A stretch of 64,000 bases of DNA from Castor canadensis (GCF_047511655.1 NC_133389.1:25612501-25676500); one strand, 5' to 3'; numbered from the stretch's first letter, positions 42,380 through 55,252 are shown. Numbers and translations are program-made. The notes: generated by a model from the sequence alone, not told the origin.

Positions 42380-42500
42380 CATTCAACAAATTCATTCATT
42401 GAAAAAATATTTATTGAGCACCTATATTCCAGGTGCTCGTATGTGGGATATATCAATAAACAAAACAAATATCCCTGAGTTCATGGAGCTTAATTCTTTT
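42380..42500 (-). repeat. L2-like 3' end fragment (weak)
   Basis: AAATATTTATTGAGCACCTA, then AATAAACAAAACAAATATCC and TTCATGGAGCTT are typical of an old L2/MIR-class repeat. Confidence 0.5.
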
Positions 42501-42639
42501 ATAATATTTTTCTGTTGTTTAAATATCTAATAGCAACTATATATTATTCCAACTCCTCCTAGCTGTCTCATATTACGCAAGTTCCTAGATCCCTCCAGGC
42601 ACCCGTCCTTTCATCTGGAAAGGTATGGATAATCCCACC

Positions 42640-42715
42640 TATCATGTAGTTCATACAGCATTTACCTCAGTACCTGACATAGCAGGAGTACTCAGCAAGT
42701 GATAGCTATTATTAT
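42640..42715 (+). repeat. MIR 3' end fragment
   Basis: CAGTACCTGACATAGCAGG, then AGTACTCAGCAAGTGATAGC and TATTATTATT. Confidence 0.5.
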
Positions 42716-44405
42716 TTAACCATATTTTCAGAATAATCACACATACATAAAGAATGTAAAATCTTCTGTGAGGGGTAAAGAACATACTCTCTACAGTTGA
42801 CAAAAAAAGCTGACAGCACTGGGTTCTTACCCTAGGTCTGGGTTCTTTATCACTACCAGCAGGCAGGCCACAGCACTTGTCTGATAGTATTGTCACTCAC
42901 TCATTTACTTTTTCCTTCCTCAACCAGACTATGAACTCTTGAGTAGAGAAAACAAGCTGTATTTTTCTTAATGTCCTTGGAATCTAACACAGTACCAAAC
43001 AATACATGCTCATTAAATATTTGCTTCATAAAAGAGATGAGACAGGCTGGAAATGATAACCACAAAATGCCAACTCACAAGTGAAAGACTGTTCTTAATT
43101 TTCTTAGTGACTTGGCCTTGTATTATTTCTTTGTTCAAATCTAGGAGGAGATATGAGAAGTACCTGTTTTCTGAGAAAATAAGTTACTCAAGATTACCTT
43201 TACATAACCACAACTAGGGGGGTCCACAGGCTAAATACAGCCTAATCATCACTAAAGAGAGACTATCAACTGATACTCAGCAACAACAAATACCCAGCAC
43301 AGGAATAATTTTAGTATAGAGGAGTGTGAGAAGTCTTCAGAATTTGTACCCCTTTACAACCATCTTCGTAAGGAAATCCTGAGATGACCATTGCAGTCTC
43401 TTAATCCCCAATTACCACTGAGCTAAATGCTTTAGTTCTCCAAAAATATGAGTAGAGAATAGTGAAGACCTAAAGCGTGTTTACTTTCAAAGAAAAGGAG
43501 TGACATGACATGCTGTCTGCATGGCAAAGAGGCAGGGCTTTAAGCAATCTTAAAGCCACCATTCCCAGACCACCACAGCTCCCATTACCAATACACACCT
43601 GTCAGAAATTTGTACACCATTAAGAATGTTGTGCCACATGGCACTAGAGTCTTCTTCTGTTATTAGTGATATGAGAGAAACAAATATGCTTGCATGGTCT
43701 TCCTTATGGTTTAAGGTGCATATATTTGACCCTCCTCTAATTGTCTGCAATGAAATAAGTGCCAAGCTACTAATCTGCCTCCAGGATAGAAGCACACCTT
43801 TCTAAGATGACAGAGATTCTTAAGTAGAGCTTCTCTACAAATTAATTAGTTCTTATGGAGATCTTAGTCCATTAACAAGTTCTACGTAATACAACTAAAG
43901 ATTTAATAGAATGCCATTCTCACATATTTCACTAAAAACAAAAGCACATACTCGAACTGGATTTCATTTTCTCAACTCTAAACATTTTTTCTTTCTTAAA
44001 ATAGGTTGGGTTAGGCATATACTTTAAAATAGCCTTTTTTTATTTACTTGAAATGTAATGACATTTAAAACTACTAATACATATAAACTTCAAACCATTC
44101 TCACCATTATCATCCATAAAATTTAGGGTGAAGTGAGAAAAAAACTAGAATACTGATATTTTTTAAGGATATGTTATATGCAATTTCAAATTATTAAATG
44201 GGCACCGATACCCATTTAAACTGGCCCTACAAGACTTTCTTCCAAAAGAACTAGTTTTTCACCAATTAAGAGAAAATGAGTTGAACACTACACTAATGTT
44301 TTTGGTGCATTCTTCTATCATATTTTAAAAACACTTTAGTTCATCATAAATGGCAGATAAATCTAAAGAGCCAATAGCCAATTTAAAACAAGTTTCAAAA
44401 TACTG

Positions 44406-45703
44406 ATGCAAATACTCAGTCAAAAGAACAATGCTGGAGGTATCACGATACCTGACTTCAAACTGTATTACAAAGCAATAACAATAAAAACAGCATGGTA
44501 CTGGCACAAAAACAGACATGAAGACCAGTGGAACAGAATAGAGGACCCAGATATGAAGCCAAACAACTATAACCAACTTGTCTTTGACAAAGGAGCTAAA
44601 AATATACGATGGAGAAATAGCAGCCTCTTCAACAAAAACTGCTGGGAAAACTGGTTAGCAGTCTGCAAAAAACTGAAACTAGATCCATGTATATCACCCT
44701 ATACCAAGATTAACTCAAAATGGATCAAGGATCTTAATATCAGACCACAAACTCTAAAGTTGATACAGGAAAGAGTAGGAAATATTCTGGAGTTAGTAGG
44801 TATAAGAAAGAACTTTTTCAACGAAACCCAGCAGCACAGCAACTAAGAGATAGCATAGATAAATGGGACCTCATAAAACTAAAAAGCTTCTGTTCATCAA
44901 AAGAAATGGTCTCTAAACTGAAGAGAACACCCACAGAGTGGGAGAAAATATTTGCCAGCTACACATCAGACAAAGGACTGATAACCAGAATATATCGGGA
45001 ACTTAAAAAACTAAATTCTCCCAAAACTAATGAACCAATAAAGAAATGGGCAAGTGAACTAAATAGAACTTTCTCAAAAGAAGAAATTCAAATGGCCAAA
45101 AAACACATGAAAAAATGCTCACCATCTCTAGCAATAAAGGAAATGCAAATTAAAACCACACTAAGATTCCACCTCACCCCTGTTAGAATAGTCACCATCA
45201 GCAACACCACCAATAACAGGTGTTGGCAAGGATGCAGGGAAAAAGGAACCCTCTTACACTGTTGGTGGGAATGTAAACTAGTACAACCACTCTGGAAAAA
45301 AATTTGGAGGCTACTTAAAAAGCTAGACATTGATCTACCATTTGATCCAGCAATACCACTCTTGAGGATATACCCAAAAGACTGTGACACACGTTACTCC
45401 AGAGGCACCTGCACACCCATGTTTATTGCGGCACTATTCACAATAGCCAAGTTATGGAAACAGCTAAGATGCCCCACCACCGACGAATGGATTAAGAAAA
45501 TGTGGTATCTATACACAATGGAATTTTATGCAGCCATGAAGAAGAACGAAATGTTATCATTCGCTGGTAAATGGATGGAATTGGAGAACATCATTCTGAG
45601 TGAGGTCAGCCTGGCCCAAAAGACCAAAAACCATGTTCTCCCTCATATGTGGACTTTAGATCAAGGGCAAATACAACAAGGGGACTGGACTTTGATCACA
45701 TGA
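44406..45703 (+). pseudogene. L1 ORF2 C-terminal fragment
   Basis: Two overlapping frames: 44406-44846 ([29 protein letters not shown]) and, after one frameshift near 44830-44845, a frame through 44906-45703 (WEKIFASYTSDKGL, MFIAALFTIAKLWKQ, IYTMEFYAAMKK-like text as YLYTMEFYAAMKKNE). The CX3CX7HX4C motif of the ORF2 C-terminus is intact here ([19 protein letters not shown]). Lacks endonuclease and RT, so nonfunctional. Confidence 0.93.
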
Positions 45704-46145
45704 TAAACTGAGAGCACACAAGGGAGGTATAAGGATAGGTAAGACACCCAAAAAACAAGATACCATTTGTTGCCCTCAATGCAGAGAAACTAATGCAGAG
45801 ACTTTAAGGTGACAGAGGCCAATAGGAGAAGGGGATCAGGAAATAGAGAAAAGGTCAGTTCGAGAAAAATTAATTTAGAAAGTAACACTTATGTACAGGA
45901 AAGCAAGAAGAGGAATCTTACACTATAGCTATCCTTATCTCAAACAGCAAAAACCCTTGTTCCTTCCTATTATTGCTTATACTCTCTCTACAACAAAATT
46001 AGAAATAAGGGCAAAATAGTTTCTGCTGGGTATTGATGGGGTGGAGGGGAGAGAGAGGGGGCGGAGTGGGTGGTAAGGGAGGGCGTGGGGGCAGGGGGGA
46101 GAAATGACCCAAGCCTTGTATGCACATATGAATAATAAAAAAAAA
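44413..46145 (+). mobile_element. L1 copy 4: 1.7-kb 5'-truncated insertion in SMAD4 intron 4
   Basis: Antisense to SMAD4. It runs from ORF2 just after the RT core through the C-terminal domain, the 3' UTR with G-rich tract (46038-46100), and a poly(A). AAAATACTGATGCAAA at 44397-44412 and 46146-46161 is an exact 16-bp target-site duplication, and the nick would be TTTT/G on the minus strand, typical of L1 endonuclease. Its poly(A) end is about 156 bp from exon 4. Exact duplication and near-open ORF2 suggest recent insertion. Confidence 0.97.
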
Positions 46146-46305
46146 AAAATACTGATGCAAACCCTCCAAAAATCTAAGTTCCAAAAGAGTTTTTTTTTTT
46201 TCTTTGTTAATGATTTTGGTACATGCACAAACTACTTATATGTGAACCTAAAAAGAGTTTTAAGACAAAAGATAATAGAGAAGTGTCAAGAAACAGATTA
46301 CCTAC

Positions 46306-46335
46306 CATTACTCTGCAGTGTTAATCCTGAGAGAT
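46306..46335 (-). CDS. SMAD4: SMAD4 exon 4, 30-nt microexon with nuclear export signal (142-152)
   Basis: Thirty nucleotides between acceptor TGTAAAG and donor GTAGGT encode the end of Asp142 then LSGLTLQSN and the start of Ala152. In the family this leucine-rich stretch (142-149) is the CRM1-dependent nuclear export signal that keeps SMAD4 shuttling. The exon has phase 1 at both ends and a length divisible by three, so skipping it would keep the frame and delete the export signal. A young L1 lies 145-156 bp beyond its donor in intron 4. Confidence 0.96.
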
Positions 46336-46774
46336 CTTTACATTTTAAAGGGAAAAAAATGAAACATTAATCATTATCATGAAAATATCTTCCATAATAT
46401 TTTAAATTATATAACATAAATTTAAACCAGACATTACAAAACTTCATGAACCATTTCAATTCAGAAGTACCAGAAATGCTGTCTAGCAATATGTAAATTA
46501 AGTATTCAAGTTTATAATGCTTCCTATCTTATTTTCCAAAAACAATGTGCTAAATGGACAAGATATCAATTGTATATACTTAAGTTCTAGCAGTCAAAAT
46601 TCAAGGTTGTTCCCAAGTTCAGATTTAAGTATTTATATTTCATCAGAAATGTCTGATTCTTTAACCTTATTAGAAGTCCTGAATAATCCTCAAATACAAA
46701 TTTTAACTGAGAACAGATAAAACACTATGGATGTCTTTTTTCTTTATGTGTCTGAAGATAAACAGTGTACTTAC
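46336..46774 (-). other. SMAD4: SMAD4 intron 3
   Basis: 439 nt, donor GTAAGT, acceptor AATGTAAAG with a poor pyrimidine tract. AT-rich; no repeat or gene recognised. Confidence 0.88.
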
Positions 46775-46949
46775 CAATTCCAGGTGAAACAACTCGTTCA
46801 TAGTGATATGGATTCACACAGACACTGTCACATTTTAAGTCAAATGCATACTGACAATATTTAACATGCTTTAGTTCATTTTTGTGAAGATCAGGCCACC
46901 TCCACAGGCGAGCATAGATCACATGAGGAAATCCTTTCCGACCAGCCAC
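46775..46949 (-). CDS. SMAD4: SMAD4 exon 3 (residues 84-142, MH1)
   Basis: 175 nt completing MH1. It starts [10 protein letters not shown], giving Lys88 of the DNA-binding hairpin, and includes the remaining zinc ligands Cys115 (KYCQY), Cys127 (SVCVNP) and His132 (PYHYE). The exon ends SPGI plus the first base of codon 142 (phase 1), with a strong donor GTAAGT. Every residue appears the same as in the human protein as remembered. Confidence 0.98.
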
Positions 46950-47818
<869 letters not shown>

Positions 47819-48164
47819 CTAAAAAAAAAAATAATAAGAGACACGGGTATGAGTATACATTTCACAAGATATTCAATTATTTGAGAAAAGACAAACTATT
47901 TTAGTTAAATCAAAGTCAATGAACATAATTAAAAACCGAGTTTGAAATGACTTAATTAAATGTTATTTTCAACATTTTCCAAAAACATTAATTTAAGCCT
48001 TCTTATTACTAAAGAAGCATATTCAATGAAGTCTTATCAACTGTACTATTCACTCTAAAGTTAAATTTTTACTTAGTCATTTCTATCAGTCTAACAGTTT
48101 TGGGCGGTTAACATTTTGTTTTATAGGTTAGGCCTGTGTTTGTTTTTTACTATAGGTGTGTTAA

Positions 48165-48257
48165 CTATCAGTGATTTATTAGAATCAATCACTGATAGAA
48201 TTAATTATCAATTATTTGATAATTAGAATGAATTAGAATTAATACTAGAATTAGTAT
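48165..48257. repeat. Cluster of three perfect AT-rich hairpins
   Basis: Arms CTATCAGTGATT/AATCACTGATAG (48165-48176, 48187-48198), AATTATCAA/TTGATAATT (48203-48211, 48216-48224), ATACTA/TAGTAT (48242-48247, 48252-48257). Partial direct repeats of TAGAATTA and TATCAATTATTTG run through the same 100 bp. Confidence 0.85.
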
Positions 48258-49078
48258 CAATTATTTGGTGTTTAACACTTGCTTTCCTTATCTCTTAAAC
48301 AAATGCCTGTCTCCTCAATTTATTAAAACCTCAAAAAGAGAAGCAACTTTTTCATGTCTTGAAATACTTATCACTTCCCCATACTCGATAAATACATGTT
48401 AAAGGTACACTTTCTAGATAATTAAGGATTCCTTGGTTGGGGGGAGGACGTTGGAGTCAGAGATCTGGTAGGATCCTAGTTTTCACACTAAGCAGTGGGA
48501 CAAATAGTTACTTAAACTCTCTGAATCTGAAGTAAAAGGAGAGTTCAAAGGAGAAAATTTGTATAAAGTATACAACACATAGTATTCAGTAGAAAGTATC
48601 TATTGTTTGAATATTAAAATGTTTTATTTTAATTGGTTTAAATGGTATTATCCTAAAATACATTATATACTTCCCTCTGTTTTCTTTTACTAAAATTTGT
48701 CAAAGAAAATGTGGGAAGGCAGTGACAGAAGTAAGCCACTGATGGACTCACAACTCAAGGCACACAGGAGGCAGGCAAACTTTATAAATGAGTAAGATGT
48801 GCCAGGTGTAAAGAAAAGTGGTGAGAAATACAAGTATATGCCCATCTCAAGTGGACAGCCACTACTGACTTCCAAAAGTGGCATTTGAGAATGCTAGCCC
48901 ACTGGTGCTAGATCATCAACTTAAAAGAGAAACTAAAAAATGCCCAGGGGTATATGAAATCTCACTTTTAAGTACTGGTGATTTACTCAAGGAGAAAATG
49001 ATGAAGGAAGAGGAAGCAAAAGAAATCTGTGCATGCCAAACAAAACATTTTTAATCAGCATAAGTCTAGATTACATAC

Positions 49079-49178
49079 AGCCGCAAGACTATAATCCTAG
49101 CTACTCGAAAGGCTAGAGCAAGAGGACCCCCAAATTCAAGGCCAGACTGGGCAATTTAGCAAGAATCTGTTTCCCCTT
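49079..49178 (+). repeat. B1-like SINE
   Basis: GACTATAATCCTAGCTACTC and CAAGGCCAGACTGGGCAATT. Confidence 0.75.
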
Positions 49179-49204
49179 CCCCTTCCTTCCCTTTCTCTCT
49201 TTCT

Positions 49205-49247
<43 letters not shown>
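49179..49247 (+). repeat. (CT)n and (CA)n microsatellite
   Basis: Pyrimidine-rich CCCTTCC/CTCT block followed by about 17 CA units. Confidence 0.92.
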
Positions 49248-49252
<5 letters not shown>

Positions 49253-49326
49253 TAAGAGTGGGATGCAGTTCATGTAGAGCACTTATCTAGTATGCTGGAA
49301 GTCCAGTACCCCCCCCCCCAAAAAAA
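49248..49326 (+). repeat. ID-like SINE (diverged)
   Basis: GTGGGATGCAGTTCATGTAG and TATGCTGGAAGTCCAGTACC with a C11 run; probably the right half of the preceding SINE. Confidence 0.6.
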
Positions 49327-49909
49327 TATATCTTTAAATCTCACTCAAGAAAATCAGTTTGGTAACTTTCAATGTCAAATTCACAATAATTTTAATTTCT
49401 AGACTGCAAACTCTAGTAGGTAGACAAGGCCTATACTTGTCTTCACCATTGAGGGCCCAATTCCTAGGACAGTGAGTCTTCCATGTCGTCCATGAGTGCA
49501 TTTCTGTAGGTACTTTCAGATGTTTGTTCATGCTATTTCTTTTGCCTAAAATATTCAGCTCCCTTTTTATCCACTTAGTAAAATCCTAGTCATTCTTCCA
49601 AGTACAGCTTAAATGTTTTAATTTCTCCCCTAACATGTTGTTTCCTCTTCTCTCAATCCCAGAGAATTACTTCCTCAGTGTGTTTATTCATTGTGCTCCT
49701 TGTTGTTTCTTGACCCCTCCTTCCTCGAACTCAAGACACATCCCCACTATAGGTTAGTACATTACATTATAGTTATTTGACTATATACTTGTCTCACAGA
49801 TCTAGGCATTCAAAAACAGCAACACCTCTTGTCTTAGAAATTCCTTCCCAGCACCATGCAGAGCTTCTGATGTGTATGAGACAACTGCTGGCTGACCGAC
49901 TGTATCACT

Positions 49910-50111
49910 CTTTTTTTTTTTTTCTTTTACGATACTGGGGCATGAACTCAGGGCCTTCACCTTGAGCCATTCCACCAGCCCTATTTTTTGTGAAGGGTAT
50001 TTTGAGATAGGATATTGTGAACTATCTGCCTGGGCTGGCTTCGAACTGCAATCCTCCTGATCTCTGGCTCCTGAGTAGCTAGGATTACAGGCGTGAGCCA
50101 CGGGCACCTGG
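49910..50111 (-). repeat. B1-dID type dimeric SINE, antisense
   Basis: T-run, GGGGCATGAACTCAGGGCC, then GAGTAGCTAGGATTACAGGC and GTGAGCCACGGGCACCTGG. GACTGTATCA/GACTATATCA on the two sides may be the target duplication. Confidence 0.88.
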
Positions 50112-50770
50112 TGACTATATCATTTTTATTCTGTGGGATTTTCTTACAATAAATTTAATAAGAATATAAATACTTTTGTTGGACTCATTTTATGGAATTG
50201 TATTCCAAAAGATTTGTACCATTTTATAATGTAATTAAAATATTTGAGTGTTAACTATTTTTCTACAACCTCACCATCAAATGTCATCATTTCTAAAACT
50301 TATGCTATTTGGGGACCTAATGATATTGAAAAGGTTACATTAATTGCACATTTCTCTGAATGCAAATGATAATGACTTTGCTTTCTTAAGAACAGCTTTC
50401 TCTCAATGCCTTTCTTATTTTCCTATGACCACAAGTGCCTGAAACATAATTTAAAAGCTCCTTATATTAATACCAGCAGGGATATACAAATGTATTCCTA
50501 TATTCCTGTAATTGCTCTGAATTATGGAAATATGGCAGGTAGATATGGGCATGATGTTGGTATAAATATGTTCCAATTAAAGTTCTAACAGCATAAATGG
50601 CCACATTAACATTTCTCTCAATTGTCTCATCTATAAAATGGGGATAATACCTGCCCTGTCAACTTTACAGACTTACTGTAGTAATCAAATACACAACAGC
50701 GTACATAAAAGCAATTTGCGAGCCTTAAATTGATTAATTCAACATTGTTATCAGTTAAAGCTCTACAGAG

Positions 50771-50989
50771 GCTGGGAATGGTGGGTCACATCTGTAATCC
50801 TAACAATTTGGGAGGCTGAGATTGGGAGGTTTGTTTTGAGGAGAGCCCAGGCAAATAGTTCATAAGACCCCATCTCCAAAATAACCACAACAAAATGGAC
50901 TAGAAGTGTGGTGCAAGCAGTAGATCATCTGCTTTGTAAGCATGAGGCCCTGAATTCAACTCCTTAGTACCATAAAAAAAAAAAAAAAA
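50771..50989 (+). repeat. B1-dID type dimeric SINE
   Basis: GCTGGGAATGGTGGGTCACA left, GTAGATCATCTGCTTTGTAA right, A17 tail. Confidence 0.85.
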
Positions 50990-51426
50990 CCACTATAGAC
51001 ACAAAAACAAGTAGGCATAAAATCAGAAAGTGGTACTCAATTCTATCAGACAAACTTTCCATTTTTTAACATGTAATTTAACAAAGTCCTAACTGTAAGA
51101 TAAAGTGGTAGAGGGAAGTCATTCCCCAGTACAAAAAAACAAAACAAAACAAAGTTAAGATGTTCACACATGAATGTAGAATCATAAATGAGTTACAAAT
51201 TCTGACCTTCTAAGACAAGTGTGTTACTTGGCAACTCAAATAGCATGTTGACAATATGGTTTCCCAAATAGTGAGTTCTTGATAAAGCTCCAAACAAAAC
51301 AGCTTTGATTAAGAAACTGAGAGAAATTTAATTCCTAGAAAACTGCATTTATATTAAAATGGAAATAGGTTCTAATTATACCTTTTTCTCACACATGAAT
51401 GTCTGGGGCATTTTAAAGTCTTGTGG

Positions 51427-51486
51427 GATAGCTAATTCTTCACTGTCTCTCTCAGGATAACTGATTCTTCACTGTCTCTCTCTTAG
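51427..51486 (+). repeat. Short tandem duplication (about 32-bp unit)
   Basis: GATTCTTCACTGTCTCTCTC follows AATTCTTCACTGTCTCTCTC in tandem. Confidence 0.8.
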
Positions 51487-51575
51487 GGATGGTCCTCACA
51501 TCCCTCAGTCTCCTCTCTCAAATTTCCACAACACCGCTTAAAAAGCAGTTCTCACTCCATTAAGAATTACTGATC

Positions 51576-51790
51576 CTGGCTAGATGTAATGGTGTACACC
51601 ATCAACTATGAAGCTAAAGTGGGAGGATCGCCTGGGCAACATAGCAAGACCCCCAGCTCAAAAAATTAAAAAAAAAAAAAAACTCCAAAAGACTACTTAT
51701 CCAGGAGCTGTGAATAACCCAGCTGTAAACATAACATGTGTGAAGAACTGGGGTCAATCCCTAGCACCAAAAAGAGAAAGAAAAAATACA
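51576..51790 (+). repeat. B1-like plus ID-like SINE
   Basis: GGAGGATCGCCTGGGCAACA with an A-run at 51667-51681, then GAACTGGGGTCAATCCCTAG and an A-rich tail. Confidence 0.75.
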
Positions 51791-51924
51791 AATCTAAAAA
51801 ATTCAAACATATCATATTAAGTAATACTGTAACTAATAAATGCTTTAAAAGGTAGGTTATGAATGTGATTTGGGACAAATGAGGGAGCACAGAAAGTTCA
51901 TAGCTATGCTAAGCTTTGGCATAA

Positions 51925-52180
51925 TGTATTAGTTGGGACAGAATAGGCTATGTGGGAGTTACAAACAACCCCAAAATATAACAGTTTAAAACAAAGGTTT
52001 ATTTTCCACTTAAGCTATCTGTTCAACACAGGTCAACTGGTGACAATGTTCACTGCCATCTTTTAGTGATTAGGTTGATGGAAGCTGTATCTCTATGTCA
52101 TTAAATAGCAGGAGAAAGGATAAGACAACTCAGGCACTGTCTTTTACTTATGCTCGTATTTAACTGGTTAGAGTCATGTG
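51925..52180. repeat. Probable old interspersed repeat (class undecided)
   Basis: TGTATTAGTTGGGACAGAAT to TAGAGTCATGTGGCCATACT recalls an old mammalian repeat, but I cannot name the family. Confidence 0.3.
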
Positions 52181-52189
52181 GCCATACTG

Positions 52190-52390
52190 ATAATTCTCAA
52201 CCAGAAGCAACTTACTCCCTCAGGGAACATTTGGCAATGTCTCGCTATTTTTGATGTTCGCAAGTGAAAGCAGGAAGTAAAAGACAGAGTACTACTGGGC
52301 ATCTGGTAAAGGCCAAGGCCACTAGTAAATATTCTACAATACACAGAACGGTCCTCAAAGCAAACAAATTGGTCAGCCCCAGTATCAGTA
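52190..52390 (+). mobile_element. MER5A-type hAT-Charlie remnant
   Basis: TAATTCTCAACCAGAAGCAA, CAGGGAACATTTGGCAATGT and ATTCTACAATACACAGAACG follow the MER5A consensus order. A 73-codon frame across it is chance. Confidence 0.8.
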
Positions 52391-52826
52391 GTGCCAAAAC
52401 TGAGAAACGAGCTGATTTCAAGGGAAGGGATGATCAGAAGAAAAAGAAGTGCCAAAGGAAAACCATCAGAATATTGATGGAATAGTACTAGTGACTACCA
52501 CATGTGAGTAAGAATTTGCCAGGAAAAATCACAGGGAAAAGCACAGAGGAGTAAGAGTCAAACATTTTGTCTAGAATGGGCTTATGTTAGGAAAGAGGAG
52601 GAATAACCGCATTAGATTTGTAGTAGGAAAAAATACTTCAGTGAGAACATGGAAAATAGCTTTGAGAAAAAAAATTTTTTAAAAGACAACAATGATAAGA
52701 AGAATAATAAAGGCCTCAATTAGGGACCTGGGCAGCACAAACAAAGTGAGGAGTCAATGAGATACAATGAGGAAGAACAGACTGAATATAAGTGGTGAAA
52801 ACAAGGGGACAATCAAAGAAGGACAA

Positions 52827-53020
52827 TTTTTTTTTTTTTTTTTTTTTTGGTGGTACTTCAGTTTGAACTCAGGGCCTGTGCTTGTTGGGCAAGCTGTGCC
52901 TCCAGCTGCCCCTATCATACTTTTTTTTTTTTTTTTTTTTTTGGCGGTACTGGTGTTTGAACTCAGGGACTCAATGCTTTCAAAGCAGGAGCTCTACCAC
53001 TTGAGCCACTCCACCAGCCA
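52827..53020 (-). repeat. Two tandem antisense ID-like SINEs, each with a T22 run
   Basis: T22 then GGTGGTACTTCAGTTTGAAC at 52827-52920; T22 then GGCGGTACTGGTGTTTGAAC at 52921-53020. AGAAGGAC occurs just outside both ends. Confidence 0.88.
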
Positions 53021-54906
53021 GAAGGACGTATTTTCTAAGCAGGTTACCTGAATGATGAAGAAAAAATAGAAGTTCTTAAAAGGGGATATGTAACAAATTC
53101 AGTTTTCTATATGAGTCTGAAGAATGTAGAAATTAGGCCCACTTGAAAGTCACTAACATTTAATACACGTATTAGACAAAAGCCATAGGAAAACAAGTCA
53201 GCAACAAAGACAGATTTGTTCTTCTATCTACCTATTGTGTCCTCTTCCACTAGCCTTGCTATGAATCCTAAACTGTCACTTGTTGGCCACAAGTACAACA
53301 AATCCATGGACTACAATGCCAGACAATCAAACTTAAAACATTCTCTAAAATTAAGCAGTCTGAGCATGGGTCTGAGAGGCTCTATGTAAATTTGCAAATT
53401 TTAGTTAATGACTGTTGGCATTATATCTCAAACGTATTATTTTCTAGAAGTTAAAAGTGTTTTGATAAGTTATGAAGAACCTAGTATGGGAGTATCTGAA
53501 AAAATGTGTAAGAGCTTTTAAGGGAAAGAGGGAGCTGAAAATATAATACAGGGGTGAGCATGTTCAAGTTATGCTTCATGCATGTATGGGATTATCACAA
53601 TGAAACCCCCCATGCATGCTAATTCAAAAATAAAATAAAATAATTTTTAAAGAACTTTTAAGAGGGGGTGAGGGGAACCTGGCCTGGTGAAATATCACTA
53701 GCAAGAAATTCTAAACACTGGCTTTACAAGCAGGGAAAAAAAAAAGCTGTTCAACAAGCTTAGTTCAACTACCTACAGCACAAGTTATCGCCTAGATTCT
53801 AGACAGGTAGTCGACAGTTTCCCAAGCTGAGGGCTGATGCAGAGCCTCAGAGAGAGCACACAGAACTAATAATGCAATCAAAGCAACGAAAAGAATGTTT
53901 TGTGGTAACTTTTAAGGTGTACTACAAGTGACAAATTGAGAGGTGTGCTTTTGCTTACTCAAAAGGATCTAGATTTAAATGTTATTTTATTATATAACTT
54001 TAATCTTATTTTAAATGAATACTTACAGATTAATAAATTAGAAGTAGTTAAAATAAGAATCAACAAAGTACTACAGCTTACATCTGATTTGTCTGCCAGC
54101 ATATACTCCCACTTTTGTAATAACAGTCTGATTTTCCAAAAAGAATCCCTTCATCTGGGCAGGTGAGACAATCCCCAGCCTAACTATTCAGAACCAACCC
54201 CTGACCACACTATTGTCTCAGAGATGGGAAAGAACCCAAACCAGGTCAATGACACAGCTCCAGAACTTCTTATGGAGCTATAGAGGGGGGGAAAAAAGAA
54301 AAGAAGCCCTCTTTATATAAAGCTGAACTTGAAGCTGGGAGTCATTGGCCTAGAAACTACCTGAGAATTCAACTAACTAAAAGCAAAGCCAAGAGACAGT
54401 CTTGACAATACTGGTTGAGACCCTGGATCCAGCAGTCTCAGGCTAGTTCTAATTTCATATCAAGACAATAAACTCCCCTTTTTACTTAAATCTGACTGCT
54501 TCATGTTCCCTAATATACAAGAACTGAACGAAATGTAAATTACTGACATTTTCAGAAACAGCATCAATATAATACAAAACAGGAACAATGGAACTCATCA
54601 GTAATCTCACTGACAATGCAGAACTAGTTACTTTAAAATAGCAGCTGTCAAACTCTCTGGTCTTAGGATCCCTTTATTTACAATCTTAATTACTGAGGAT
54701 CCCAATTATCTTTTGTTTATGTGAGTTATAGTGTTTATCACATTACAAACTAAAATGAATACAGTATTACATATTTTATTAATTTGTTTTAAATAAATCC
54801 ATTTTCATAAAATAAATTTTATGAAAAATCTTTTCCACAACAAAGAGTAATAAGAGTGACACTATTTTATATTTTTGCAAATTTCTTTAAATATCTAGAT
54901 TTAAAT

Positions 54907-55080
54907 GCTGGAGGTGAGTCAAGTGGCTGAGCCCCTGCCTAGGAAACACAAAGCCCTGAGTTCAAATTCCAGTACCACAAAAAATAAAGTTATTGGACTA
55001 GGGGTGTAGCTCAAGTGTACAGTGCCTGCCTAGCAAGACAAGGCTGAGTTTAAATCCCACTACTACAAAAAAAAAAAAAG
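54907..55080 (+). repeat. Two ID-like SINEs in tandem
   Basis: GAGTCAAGTGGCTGAGCCCC/CCCTGAGTTCAAATTCCAGT (54907-54987) and GGGTGTAGCTCAAGTGTACA/GAGTTTAAATCCCACTACTA (54995-55080). Confidence 0.85.
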
Positions 55081-55252
55081 ACAAACAAGTGGATTCTTTT
55101 ATCAGCTTTGCAATTCAATTTGCTATATTTTGGTTAAAGCACATGAAGAAAATGTGTTAACTGGAAAAGAATAGCATTATCAGATAATAATGGATATTCA
55201 TTTTTTATTTAATACCAAAATTCAACAACTAGCAATTTTGGCATGGAGTGGG

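Noticed and set aside
45088..45390. 100-codon minus-strand frame
   Set aside because: It is the antisense shadow of L1 ORF2; the same shadow appears at 2481-2696 and 7829-8059.
49202..49247. CRISPR-like or satellite array
   Set aside because: It is a plain dinucleotide microsatellite; no spaced repeats occur anywhere in this eukaryotic window.
52264..52485. 73-codon Lys-rich frame that looked like part of a processed pseudogene
   Set aside because: The underlying DNA is a MER5A remnant.
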